From Desarmillaria ectypa (lineage: Eukaryota > Basidiomycota > Agaricomycetes > Agaricales > Physalacriaceae): a DNA stretch of 64,000 nt. The position numbers and the translations under genes were made by a program. Shown in pieces: positions 22,690-33,897 of this stretch. The notes beneath the pieces are model-generated. The model made no database searches, was not told the origin of the DNA, and saw nothing but the letters and a program-made list of their open reading frames with translations. Each line of letters begins with the position of its first letter. Position 1 is the first letter of the stretch. The stretch is from NCBI GenBank assembly GCA_030407005.1, contig JAUDYN010000003.1, forward strand, positions 3,224,001 through 3,288,000, in the 5' to 3' direction.

Positions 22690-23531
22690 CTCACAACGTC
22701 CAATTTGGTTAACCATAAGTCCACCTGCGATGCCGAAGTCTACAAATGTGCCGCGCCGCTCCGGCATCCTTGTCCCGACACGGAGAATGCCATCGGCATC
22801 ATGGCCAAAGAGTCTGCCAGCATCACGTTCATAATTCTTGTCACCCTTGAGAAGACTACACCAGATTTGGCCAGCCGGACACGTCTGTGCATCCACATTT
22901 TCGGAGCAGCTGCGAGAGAACTGTTCAGAAGTAATAGAGGAGTTTCTGCATTTTCTTCCGCGTTTGCAGCATCTCGTGATTGTGTATGCTGGTCCAGAGG
23001 TGACACTCCCGCTATTGAACATAAACTTGGCTTGTCAAGTGCCAGAGCCACGGCCGTTCCCGTATCGCCCTAGACTACGTCAGCTCATACGCAGATTTTG
23101 GCGGCAAACATTCGCCGCATATTATTGCTGTTCTGAATTCTGGGTTTTCTGGAGTCGAAACAGAGGGATGGAAGTCCAGGCTGAACCGCATACTTGAAAG
23201 TGGGAAGCCGGCTCTGTTCACGGTTTATTCGGATGTAGAATCGGAGGGCAAGGCCAAGATTTTGAGAATGTTAGGCGGGTGCTTTGTCAAGGAGCTGGGG
23301 GAGAACAAGTGGAAGGGGCTGGAGTCTGCTGTGCCCCAGGAAAGAGCTGTGGATTCCAGTTCGACTGTCGGCTTCAATGCCTATTTCAGTAATTACCGCT
23401 TCATCACCCAGGGGGCCGCCGTACGTAGTACAGAATCCAAATCCTTGAGATTCACCATTCGTTTAGACCCGGACTTGAACAATGAAACAGAACTGGCTGG
23501 AGTAGGTAAACACAATACCGTCATGTGTTGA
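22690..23531 (+). pseudogene. MSS51 C-terminal-domain-like gene, frameshifted
   Basis: The most complete of the MSS51-like copies. The plus strand reads LCIHIFGAAARELF, then after a frame change EEFLHFLPRLQHLVIVYAGP, then after a second change near 23034-23040 CQSHGRSRIALDYVSSYADF, HIIAVLNSGFSG, GWKSRLNRILESGKPALFTV and the conserved end (FVKELGENKWKGLE ... NAYFSNYRFITQG). The order matches the family domain. The two shifts occur inside conserved blocks with no good intron between, so I call it broken. No MYND finger is visible upstream. Confidence 0.5.
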
Positions 23532-24772
23532 CTTTTCATTTGGAATGGTTAGACTAAGCCCCCGCCAGCTCCGTTGGGGAAGAAAATGCAAGAGCTCCTC
23601 CACCAACCTGGTACAGGACATTCCCCTGTGCACTGCACTGGCTGCATAAACACACAGTAGTATTCCGCTCACCCTTGCAGGCTCTACAAAGGAAGATACG
23701 AACTTAGGAGTTGCTGGCTTCGTTGCATAAATTACCGACTATTCTGATGAGCAAAGGCATAAGCGATTGTGACATGCTCAACAGCACCAACGTTATACAT
23801 ATGAGCACAAAGCTGCGGGGTATGGAACTAGTAAAATCCTTCGGCACACTCTGGTGAACACTACCATGCTAATTTGCAAGTCGAGCATGGGGTCATGTTG
23901 TGATAACTCGCACTCTGAAACGGTGTGCATAAGCAAACAGAACGTTTTATCTCTTCAGTGTATTGGTAAACATGAAATCAGTGAGCCTAGTTATTTTCCA
24001 AAGATATAATGAGGCACTCACAGCGTGAATCCTAGAGGAAATGTGCCATATTCGCATTTATCGTTGGGTTTCGAGAACGTGTCCGCACATATATCCTGTT
24101 GTGATTATACGATCAACAGATTCCCCCCTTTTAAAATAGTGAAAATCCCGACATAAGATTTGCACTTCCCTTGTAGCCGACGCGTTGTATCCCATCACCC
24201 GGTTTGTTTCGTTCGCTTCTCTAAATCCTTGCAGGGAGTTTTGTGCCCGATTTTCCAACTTTGATTTTAACACTTTGTACTACCCAAAACCCTGTGAGTA
24301 CCATATGGCGAGATAGGGAAATCTAAGCTCACAGCACCAGCACGCTTGCAACCCGAACAGTGATTCTATTCAAACTTTTTTTTTGCCAATGGTCGTGCCC
24401 ATAAAGCAGGGTAGATAGTATCAGCAAACATGTCACGTAGTCAGGATACAAAGGGTATCACTACTGAGAAAGCCTCTGGGGTACATGATTTGTGGCCATG
24501 GTTTTGGTCGCAACCTAAAGGAGGGTGTAAACAAAAGAGGAGGAAAACTGACCAAAATTGCCTATATATATGGCGAAGACGGCGAACTTTACATAAAAGA
24601 ACTTTGAGTTTACCGTTGCAATACCCAGTGGCAGAGTATTGAGCACATCACTAAGGTGGTCCTGTTGTTCAAACCACGCATTCTGAGCTTGAGACCAGAG
24701 AAAATGTGTGCCGAGGCCATATGATACAATTGCATGCCGTGAGATTCGTATCAGATATTCAATGGGTTAGTA
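23532..24772. other. Non-coding; contains another MSS51-like shred
   Basis: Bases about 23575-23830 resemble 5040-5460 in the same orientation (GCAAGAGCTCCTCCACCAACCTGG against GCAAGAGCTCTTCCATCATCCTCG), a further remnant of the MSS51-like family. Bases 23830-24772 have no assignable feature; the 3' end of the UBP2-like gene lies just beyond. Confidence 0.4.
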
Positions 24773-27700
24773 CTACTCTTCAATCAAACTCGAAGGATCA
24801 AATCGCTTGACAGTATCAACCACCTCGCTGCCCTTCCGGGTATAAACCAACTAACATGAAAATGAATTAGCCTCACATCGATCGACTAAGAAAGTCACAG
24901 ACATACCAGGTAAGGGTTAGCGGTGGAGCCAGTCGTGTCCGCCAAAACTTCCTCCTTAAGTATAACCGACACGTCCGAATCATTGTACCTGAACCACTCA
25001 TCCGGATTGTCAGGAAGGTGTCGTGAATAGAAGAAATAATGCCCAAAGGTTGGCGTCGACCCCCGGTGGATGAACACCGACGTAAGCTCGTATGCCACCT
25101 CTGTTTCGTCCTGCCATATCGCCTCAAGATCCGCTTTAAGTGTCTGGATGTGCGCCTGGAGGCCATCGATTTCAGCTTTCAGATTGGCCTCTTCTTCATT
25201 AAGCATCGTGATCATCTCCTCATCGACATCTAGAAGAGAAACACTATCCTGCTTGGAAAGGAAATCACGAGTGTTGTCCATTGCAGTGGCAAAGGCCCCA
25301 TTCTAATCGAAATCAAAAATCAGTATGGCGAGCAGAGGTCAAATCGTTCAACTAACTTTGCCTTGAAGCAATGTTCGTAGACGCTCTCGACAGATGTTAA
25401 GCTCATCTTCTATTATCCGTGACTGAGCCTTTTTCTGCGGATTCACGTCGTCCATGAATCGATCCATGTATAAAGTTTCTCCGAACTTCACGTAAGCTTG
25501 AGACTTCCAGGACTGACACAATTCTCGGTCGAATTGAACCCTCTGATTGAATGGTCAAAATGAGCATCGCATAATGGCCTCAACCTACCTGGAGTTGAAT
25601 ATGAAGTAGAGGTGGCAGCGATACAAGAGACAGTTGCATCGGGACTTTCTGACTCTTGTAATCGACGACATCGTAAAAATATCGGCCAAGACCATCGTAG
25701 ATGTCAAAGCCCTCGTCCGCGACGTTGACAGGGAGATGCGAGAACAAATCCTCCTTCTCGTGAGTCTGATCAGCTGCAACAACATTCTGACGAATCTTGC
25801 CGTAAAACAACCTTGTCGGGAGGGTCGGAATCCAATCTAAGATATATAGAGAAAAAATAATACACTTACCGTTTAACCACACTGGTCTTATCTTCGTCAC
25901 TCTGGGATCCGATCATGGAATCAAACTTCAATAAAGCCGTTTCGATCTGGAACATGCAGTTGTCCATACATTCCGCAACGTCGTGCTGTTTTCCTACAGA
26001 GCTGATGAGAACACACAGCAATGAAACGGGATATGTGTTTACCGAACATCATCTCAGAACTCGGTGATTCGACCGGTTTCCGAGGAGGAAGTGGAGGAGG
26101 ATTGTTCGAACTAGAGACGGTTTGCATCTCAACATCCTCATCTTTGGAACCTGATGTTGATGCTTCGGGGTAATCCAGGGGTATCAAAGGTGGAGGACTA
26201 TCGTCATCGGACGATCTAGGCGAAGACATTGAGGAACGGCCCTCTCTTGGGGAATATGATGGGGTATCGACTTCCATTTCGCTGGACCGTCGAGGAATAT
26301 CGCGCGCGCGCTTTCCTAAAATGGAGCCAGGAGAGCGTGAGGGAGACTTGGGCGACGACGGGGGTTCAGTGGGATACCGAACAGGACCATCATCGACCAA
26401 GGTGGCATCTGTATCATTGGAAGAATCCGTCCCACCTTTGTCTACTTCATCCTCCTCCTCATCTCTGGACGTCACCAGAGCAAGTTTGGCCAACTCGATG
26501 GTGGGAGTCACAGCTGGGTTATCGGTATATTCCATGCTCAAGAACAGGTCGGCCAGTTGACTGACAACTGCACGCTTCGTCAACAAGAGGACAGTGACAC
26601 ATGTGTATTGGAGGCGGCTCACATTTCTTTGACCTCACGATTTCACGACGCGTCACCAAGCGTCCGCCAACTCTATGTCGTTTCAAGTCGTCGTCGCTCA
26701 GTTTTTCATCATCGTCCAGCCCCTTTTTCCCTACCGAGACTGCATCTCTAAGATCCTTGATTGTATAGAAATACTGGAAGGCAAATCTGTGAATGCAGAC
26801 AACCACTGATGGAAGAAGCGATGTACCTGCAACAATGAGTTCAGATAGCATGTGTTGCCTAGCTGATTGAGACCCCTTGGCCAGTCAGAGCGAGTTGGCG
26901 CAGTAATCTCGCCGGCTAAATCACACTCAATATATGATGCTCACGAGCAAACAGAGGACTCACGATCAGATCCCAATTCCATGAACTTGCGCAGCCGTTC
27001 ACTATCTCGAGACTCAGCAATGACCAACAACGCTTCACGCATCTTTTCAAGCTGCGAAGGTTGCTCTTCAATCTACGAATAATGTTCAAATGATAATATA
27101 CAACTGAGGAAGTTGAAACACTTACCCGCATATTGAAGACTGTAATCAACATGAAATCATCCACGTCATGAGGGACCTCCAGAGTCTGGTATGCGCGATC
27201 AGGAGTCATCAAACTGTCCTTCGAAGCCTCCCAACACTTTCGAAGATAAGCGCTCCCTCTGCTTTCAGCAAGAACTTTCAGAGCATCGGTAGCATCCCTC
27301 TGAAAATCACTGCCACCAGTTGCCATCCGGAACGACTCCTTAACGCGCGCTTTCCATGCATTCTCGATGAACTGATCGTCAATGTCATTTTCAGAGTATT
27401 CCACCCGCAAAAGGTTCTCGGAGCCAAAACCGAGAATTTCCACACTGACGTCTACGTCCTTTTGTGTGATCCTTCCACGAGACCGTTCCACGGCAAACAA
27501 TTCTTCGAGCGGTGGCGGGCAAGTTTGGAAGTTCTGCATTTCACTGACAGCGTCAGACAGATGCGTGAAATATTGCAGAGTATGAATTGGGTCACAGCGG
27601 CACTGCGCCAAGTACGCGAATTCAATCAGTTCTATAAGGATGTGGCGTCAACTCTGCGCAGAACCCTGATGAGGAAAACTCACCAGTGGAGGCCGTTGTT

Positions 27701-29658
27701 CGTGTCAGCCCCAGGTCAGTCCAAAACGTGTCGGGCAAACTATTCAGCGTCATCTGGACCGTGTCGGGCAGCTCGTTACGGGGGACTGTTGTCAACATTG
27801 AGGATATGACAACACGGAAAATAGATGTGCTCTTACTTTGACCGGGATGCGAACCAATGGCATTTTGGTACATCTCTCTGACACTGTCGACCTTCACCCA
27901 TAGGGTATTGACCGGAGTGTAATCCTTGAAAGCACTCGCTGCGACATAGCGTGAGATGAGCCTCGATGCTATAGACAAGAATACACCAACAATGGACCCG
28001 TTTGAAATCGGCCAACCAAGCACCAATCTCAACCCAACCTCGCAGCAGCTTAGCGCGAGCCAGTCGCCCTTTGCCAGAAGAATCCAAGGAAGGCGATTGG
28101 AGAAACACGCCATTTGGATGTTCATCCCATCCGAACCCAAGGGACTCGAAGATTTGTTTCCTGAAGCAGATTGTCAATCGGTGCTCTTTCTCAATACCGT
28201 ACAAAGACCAACATGTTGTCGTTACATCCAATTTTCGTTCGGAAACTTGTGCCATTGGCACGTAAATCACGATTATCCAATCTCCATAGCTTGTTCTCTA
28301 GAGCTCTTCAATCAAAAGTTTATCACTGCCAGATGGATAAAAGAGAGGGCCTACGTGAGCATTGTCTCTACTGCGGTAGCGACGCTGTGTTCCCTTGTTT
28401 TCCCTGGAAGAGGATTTGACTTTCTGTCCTCGATAAAACGATACCATAAGTGTCGTGGTATTACCGCGGGTATGATCTTGGAAGCAATACAATAGAAGGA
28501 GCATTGGCAACAGACATAGAGATCAAGGAGGATGCCTGTCTCATCCATATCCTGGTCCATCTTCTCATCGTCTTGCATCTTTGCCAGTTGGAGCTCTCCT
28601 TGTATGATCGTCCCGGCTCGCCGTTTTTGCTTTAGCCCGTCCATTCCATCCAATCCACGGTACGCAGGTGTGAGCTGACTAGAATCAACAGCATTTTGAT
28701 ATCGATGGAAGTGATGAGTCTTATTGGCGGCACTAAATATGTTATCGTCCGGAGAAAGGCAGGAGGAATTCTTTTGTCTGAAGCTCTGGTCAGGAAGCGT
28801 GTGCTCTTTTCGGCCACTACGCGACAAAGGTGGGGGTACAGACGATGACTTCCAGCTAAGCAGAATCCAACCGTTGTCCTTTGGACAAAAGTATGCATTG
28901 GGATGGGGGACGGCCGTTCGAACTTCTTCCTCCGTAGGCGGCATATGAGAGGAACCCCGAGGGGCCGACCGCTGAGATGATGAAGATGCCTGGGCAGGAT
29001 CCTGTTCAGCAGGAGGAGCAGGGAAAGTAGGGAAGATATCCGGTGCAGAGGCAGAAACGGAAAGCAGGGAATGTTCAGGGTTGTGCAAATGAACCTCCAG
29101 TACGGGCGGAAGGAATCCTCGACCGGGTCGTTTCTTAGCCTCCCTATCCCACCAACACATCTCTTCCACATCGTCCCGGTTCCCAATGGGCACAGACGAG
29201 CCAGTTCTATCACTTGAAGCCAAAAAGTTGCTTTGCCAGGCAGCATCGCTACTGGTCCAGTTGTTTTCCCACGTCTTGTTGAAACCCTCGGGGTCTGTCA
29301 GTGCTGGATCCCATACCGGTGTAGTCCAGCCTGGGGAGGCTCTTTGTGTAACGGTGGGATGGCCATCATCAATCATGATGTCTTCGGTCACTAGACGTGA
29401 CTCTGGCTCGCGATATTCCGGTGCATTAGGACTAGAGGTAGACGAACCATAGGCCGGAGGCTCGGCAATCGTTTGAAATGAAGTGCAATTCGATCCTACA
29501 CCGCGGGGTCTATGGGGCAATGGTGGCGGATTGGAACCGTAGAACCTGGCAGGCGATATTGGCGATATTGTTGGAACTGGGGTGTTGGGTCGCTGGGCAG
29601 GAGGCGAACCGGGCATTGGAAGTGGTCTTCGTGGCTTCTGTACATATTTATTATTCAT
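24773..29658 (-). CDS. UBP2: Ubiquitin carboxyl-terminal hydrolase, UBP2-like (peptidase C19)
   Basis: Removes ubiquitin, especially K63-linked chains in the yeast homologue, which works with Rsp5. The first exon (29658 to about 28400) is Pro/Ser-rich with a conserved ETGILLDLYVCCQCSFYCIA segment. Next come the UCH-associated repeats (GFGWDEHPNGVFLQSPSLD; SRGRITQKDVDVSVEILGFG; KVLAESRGSAYLRKCWEASK). The catalytic domain begins with the Cys box GLNQLGNTCYLNSLLQ near 26890-26840, joined across a short intron to YFYTIKDLRDAV. An inserted disordered region of about 150 residues (Ser/Pro/Asp-rich, 26550-26050) follows, then KQHDVAECMDNCMFQIETAL. Near the end is a coiled-coil stretch (NEEEANLKAEIDGLQAHIQT) and the His box RGSTPTFGHYFFYSRHLP with DEWFRYND. 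The stop is at 24773. Cys and His residues are both in place. Exon joins in the middle are approximate. Confidence 0.88.
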
Positions 29659-30170
29659 TATTGCGCCTAGAAAATATCAGAGAAAACATACAGATAGATG
29701 CCGTTTGCAACACGAACTGGTGATGCCACAATCTTATTCAAACCGATGTCAGCAGATGTCAGCTAACGCCACTGAGCATACAGTGAAGAAAGAAAAGTCT
29801 CGAGAGTGATGACCAGAGCGAAAATGAAGCCCCCAGAGGATGGTGTCCTTTGAGGAGGTGAAGATGAAAATGGCGGCAGTGGCTTGTTGACGCAGTACTG
29901 GAAGGTATTAGATAAGCATCGAGGGCAGTGCGTCATTCCAGCGCGTACCGACGATAGTACCCGTAAAGCGCGTAAAGGTGCGCGTTAATCAGCAGGAAGA
30001 ATGGATGTTCACAAGATGTTTTATTGCTTCTCGAAGAAACAGAGCTGGGAACGGATGGATTCCCGAAAAAATCAATAACTATCTTAAAAGTACCGTAAAA
30101 ATCACCGCGTAAGGCAGTACAATCAAAAGCAGGATTTGTATTGCAATAGTAGTGTTACATGTCATTCATT
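29659..30170. other. Intergenic, no gene seen
   Basis: About 510 bases between the UBP2-like start and the quinone reductase stop. It should hold the UBP2-like promoter and the 3'UTR of the reductase. I see no ORF or conserved element that I can name. Confidence 0.4.
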
Positions 30171-31519
30171 TTACTGCTCTCGTGCATCAATCACCAGCTT
30201 TCCGGTGGTCTTTCCTCCTGTTAGATCCTTCTGCGCTTGTTGGACAGCCTCAGCCGTAAAAGGGTATACCTTATAGATGTTGATCTTCAAGATGCCCTTT
30301 GAGATGAGGTCGAACACTTCAGTGACATAGTGGTTCGACTCTTCCGGGGTAACCACGTAGTTGACCATCCTGTCATGTCAGCTAGTATCGATTTTCAAGG
30401 TACCGATAACGACGACATACGAAGGCCGGAGGAATTTGAGGTTCTTCTCAATCAACTTGAGAGGAGAGAAAGGAGCAATAGGCCCTGACGCATTTCCAAC
30501 GCTGACAAAGGTACCCTTTCGTCTCAACAGCTTGAAGTTATCCTCGAATCTGACAAGTACGGGATGATCAGTAACGATCTCCGATATGGAGACTCAAAAA
30601 TAGACATACGTATCCTTTCCGACACCATCAAAGACAGCATGTACACCCTCTCCGTTAGTTAGTTCTAACACTCTTTCCGCGGTGTTTTCTGAGGTGTACA
30701 GGATGACATGGTCGGCGCCGTTCGCCTTTGCTATCTCTGCTTTTTCTTTGGTTGAGGTCGTTCCGATGACGGTAGCGCCTCGGTACTTTCCAAGCTGGGC
30801 CATTAGAAGACCGAGACCACCTGCTACCGTGTGAATTAGAATGACGTCCCCTTGCTTGACGTTGTATGCTTCGGTGAAGAAGGTCAATGCGGTGAGAGCC
30901 TGAAGGCCCGCTGCGGCAGCTATCTTGGTGTCAATAGATGCGGGAACAGGGTGTGCCTTTAGCCAAGGAATAGATATGTAGGTTTGATGAACACCCATAG
31001 CGTTCTGTTTGCGGAGTGAGCTCATGTATGGAGACGAAGTTAAACATAGATGCATACGGCGATGACCTTGCTTCCAATCGTGTAGTTCCGTTTCTTGAAA
31101 TCCGGATCGTTCAGCACTTTCTCATCAGTGGGAAGCGCGACAACAGTTCCTGCCGCTTCCATTCCCAAGACGGCGGGGAATTCTTTGAGAGGATACAATC
31201 CTTTCCTGTTGACCTGTGATCAAATCAGAAACAATACTCAGGTGCGAGGTACTCACCGGAAGTATGTATCAATGAAGTTGACGCCGAAATAGTCCACCTT
31301 GGTTGAAACTGTTCACTGATGACCGCGATCATGGTGCTTTAAGTTCATACCTTTACGACGAGGTTACTGGGAACATGCTTGGGAAATGGCAGCGTCGCCT
31401 TTTCGATAACATCAAAATCCCCGGTCTAGAGGCGACGGTCAGACTAGCTCTATACTAATCAGATAGACTCGCACCTTCTGGATGCTAACAGCCTGGACGG
31501 TAGAGGGTAGATTAGCCAT
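30171..31519 (-). CDS. ZTA1: Zeta-crystallin-like NADPH:quinone oxidoreductase
   Basis: Medium-chain dehydrogenase/reductase that reduces quinones with NADPH. Several exons: MANLPSTVQAVSIQK from the Met at 31519, GDFDVIEKATLPFPKHVPSN, DYFGVNFIDTYFR (the YxGVNxxDxYxR pattern of the family), GLYPLKEFPAVLGMEAAG, then a long exon with the nucleotide-binding motif AGGLGLLMAQLGK, IGTTSTKEKAEIAKANGADH, FDGVGKDTY, then DNFKLLRRKGTFVSVGNASG and the C-terminus ending TTGKLVIDAREQ. No zinc-ligand cysteines are seen, as expected for the quinone reductase branch. It is divergent from RNR2 with about 470 bases between starts. Confidence 0.9.
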
Positions 31520-31990
31520 ATTATTGCAGTACGTCGCAGAGAAATGTTGGTAGATTTGTGTAGCTCGAAGAGCAGTGATGGTCCTGATAACAGCAGAAGG
31601 GAGGGTGGGGAACCTCATTGGATCAGTGGATTGCTTATATGCGTCAGAATAACGTTTGCATTACTCACGGTAACAGACGATGTCAAAATTGCTATAAACG
31701 GCGGACCCACTAGCCGTCCGATGACCTATTTATTTTCCAAGTACAGATATGAGTCTTCTACCAACAGTTTCCGTCGCGCAATTTAGCACCAAAATACCCA
31801 GCATTTGGTACATCAAGGTAAAAATATATCCTACTAACCAGCCTTCTGGACGGAGCCCTCTGTGGGTCAATGGATTTGTCAGTCTCGTGCTTTGTAATTA
31901 TCGACCTACACAGCCACTAGAATCCCATCACGTGACGGCATCGCGAGAAAATTTCCGAAATTACTTCCAACTTCTTCCACCAAGCCTAGC
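31520..31990. promoter_or_regulatory. Divergent promoter region between ZTA1-like and RNR2-like genes
   Basis: The region between two divergent start codons. A perfect CACGTG palindrome is at 31929-31934, 57 bases before the RNR2 start codon. I see no ACGCGT (MCB) element, which drives RNR genes in yeast. Factor binding is inference. Confidence 0.45.
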
Positions 31991-33471
31991 ATGCCGGCGC
32001 TGTCAAGGGAGCAATCACTAACAGTGGAGGTACATAAGTCGACCTTTGTAGCAGGAAATTCCAGTCTCATCCTTCCCGTGTTTCAGATAGCTGAGTCATT
32101 TGGCTCTGCACTTGCACTAGCTCCTTTGACGAACGCCGCAGCAAGTACTTTCAAGTCTGCGAAAAATGTAAATGATCCTTCCAAGGCCTCCAACAACGAT
32201 AAGCCTACCGACTCGCATCTGGATGACCTCCGACGAAGATATGGTGGCGAGGTGGATCTCCCCGAGTGTCAGTATGGCTCTCCCATCCCATCATACCATC
32301 AATAGACTCACCATCATCTAGCCGAAGAGCCCCTATTAAAAGAATCCAAACGCCGTTTTGTTCTCTTCCCTATTCAATACCCTGAGGTACGCACCTCCAT
32401 TTTCGAAATTCCCGATTCTCATTCCTCCTTCCCTTCTCAAGATATGGCAAATGTACAAGAAAGCCGAGGCTTCATTCTGGACCGCTGAGGAAATGGACCT
32501 ACAGATGGACCTCTACGACTGGAACAACAAGCTTAACAAAAATGAACGGCACTTCATCTCCCACGTCCTCGCATTTTTTGCGGCGTCCGATGGCATCGTT
32601 AACGAAAACCTGATAGAACGCTTCTCAAAGGAGGTGCAGGTCGCCGAGGCACGTTGCTTTTACGGCTTCCAAATCATGATGGAGAATATCCACTCTGAGA
32701 CATACTCTCTCCTGATTGATACTTACGTCAAGGACCCTGCACGGCGAGAGTACCTTTTCGACGCAATCGAAACAATACCATGCATAAAACTCAAGGCTGA
32801 ATGGGCTTTACGTTGGATATCCGACCACCGCTCTACCTTTGCAGAGCGGCTAGTTGCCTTTGCTGCCGTAGAGGGTATCTTCTTTTCTGGATCGTTTGCG
32901 TCCATCTTTTGGTTAAAGAAGCGGGGACTGATGCCTGGCCTGACTTTTTCGAATGAGCTCATTAGTCGTGATGAGGGCATGCACACTGACTTTGCATGTC
33001 TACTGTTCAATCACCTGAAACGTCGTCCGCATCCAGAAGTCGTCGGGCGTATCATCGTAGAGGCTGTGAACATAGAGCAAGAGTTCTTGACAGGTTCGCT
33101 CTTCCTTCTATCTTTCCTAAACTCTTCGTTACTCAGTTCTCTAAAATGCACAGATGCTCTCCCTGTCGGTCTCATAGGCATGAACGCGAAACTTATGTGC
33201 CAGTACATCGAATTTGTTGCTGACCGCCTTCTTGTCACCCTCGGAAACAAAAAGGTGTACAACACAACCAACCCATTCGACTTTATGGACATGATATCCT
33301 TGCAGGGCAAGACCAATTTCTTCGAGAAGCGGGTGTCGGACTACTCGAAGGCTAATATCAATATGACGGGAACTGTGGAGAATGCTCCGACGAAAACCTT
33401 GTACGTCTAGACAGTTGACAGAGATTCATGATGACTAACATCATTTCAGCTCTACCGATGAGGATTTTTGA
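31991..33471 (+). CDS. RNR2: Ribonucleoside-diphosphate reductase small subunit (R2)
   Basis: Provides the tyrosyl radical that lets the large subunit make deoxyribonucleotides; cytosolic, with expression usually linked to S phase. Six exons: 31991-32029, 32087-32267, 32322-32386, 32442-33093, 33154-about 33408 and about 33450-33471. Di-iron ligands and radical residue are visible: [10 protein letters not shown] (first acidic ligand), [13 protein letters not shown] (Glu, His and the radical Tyr), [13 protein letters not shown] and [10 protein letters not shown] (Glu, His). The C-terminus FSTDEDF, made by the last splice, is the peptide that docks on the large subunit. Length is about 400 residues, normal for the family. 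Everything needed for activity is present. Confidence 0.95.
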
Positions 33472-33897
33472 TCCGTCCTTATCTATGGATACTTTTTCGC
33501 ATTTGTATCGATAAATTATTTCACCCACCTGCGCTCTATTCCTGATTCTTGCTCTACCCTATGATACTGACACCCTACTCAACAATAGCGTATTTGTATA
33601 TTACTTGTAGCTTACAAACTACCCTGCTCACTGCTTGATCAACCTCATGAATATAAAATTTGCGATAACCATTAAAACCTATTTGGATTTTCCAGTAAAA
33701 CCAACGACGAGGGCACAGCATGCGATCCTATAAAATAAAATCCAGTGGAATAAAAGATGCTGTTAAAGAACCTCAAGGAATAGAGGTGTACGAGATATGT
33801 GGATGCAAATATGATCATGAAGGCATGCGTCTAAATAAATTGTATAGAGGATATAAATGCAAGTGAGATGAAGCCTAGATAAGTATAACAGCTTGAT
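33472..33897. other. Convergent 3' intergenic region
   Basis: About 425 A/T-rich bases between the RNR2 and CorA stops. AATAAA-like runs (TATAAAATAAAATCC near 33730) could serve 3'-end formation. No gene seen. Confidence 0.45.

Noticed and set aside
24430..24642. Plus-strand 70-residue ORF starting MSRSQDTKGITTEKASGVHD.
   Set aside because: Isolated, basic, no partner exon and no recognisable family; not distinguishable from chance.
28632..29246. 204-residue ORF on the minus strand within the UBP2-like first exon.
   Set aside because: Out-of-frame shadow of the UBP2-like coding region, which has the recognisable protein.
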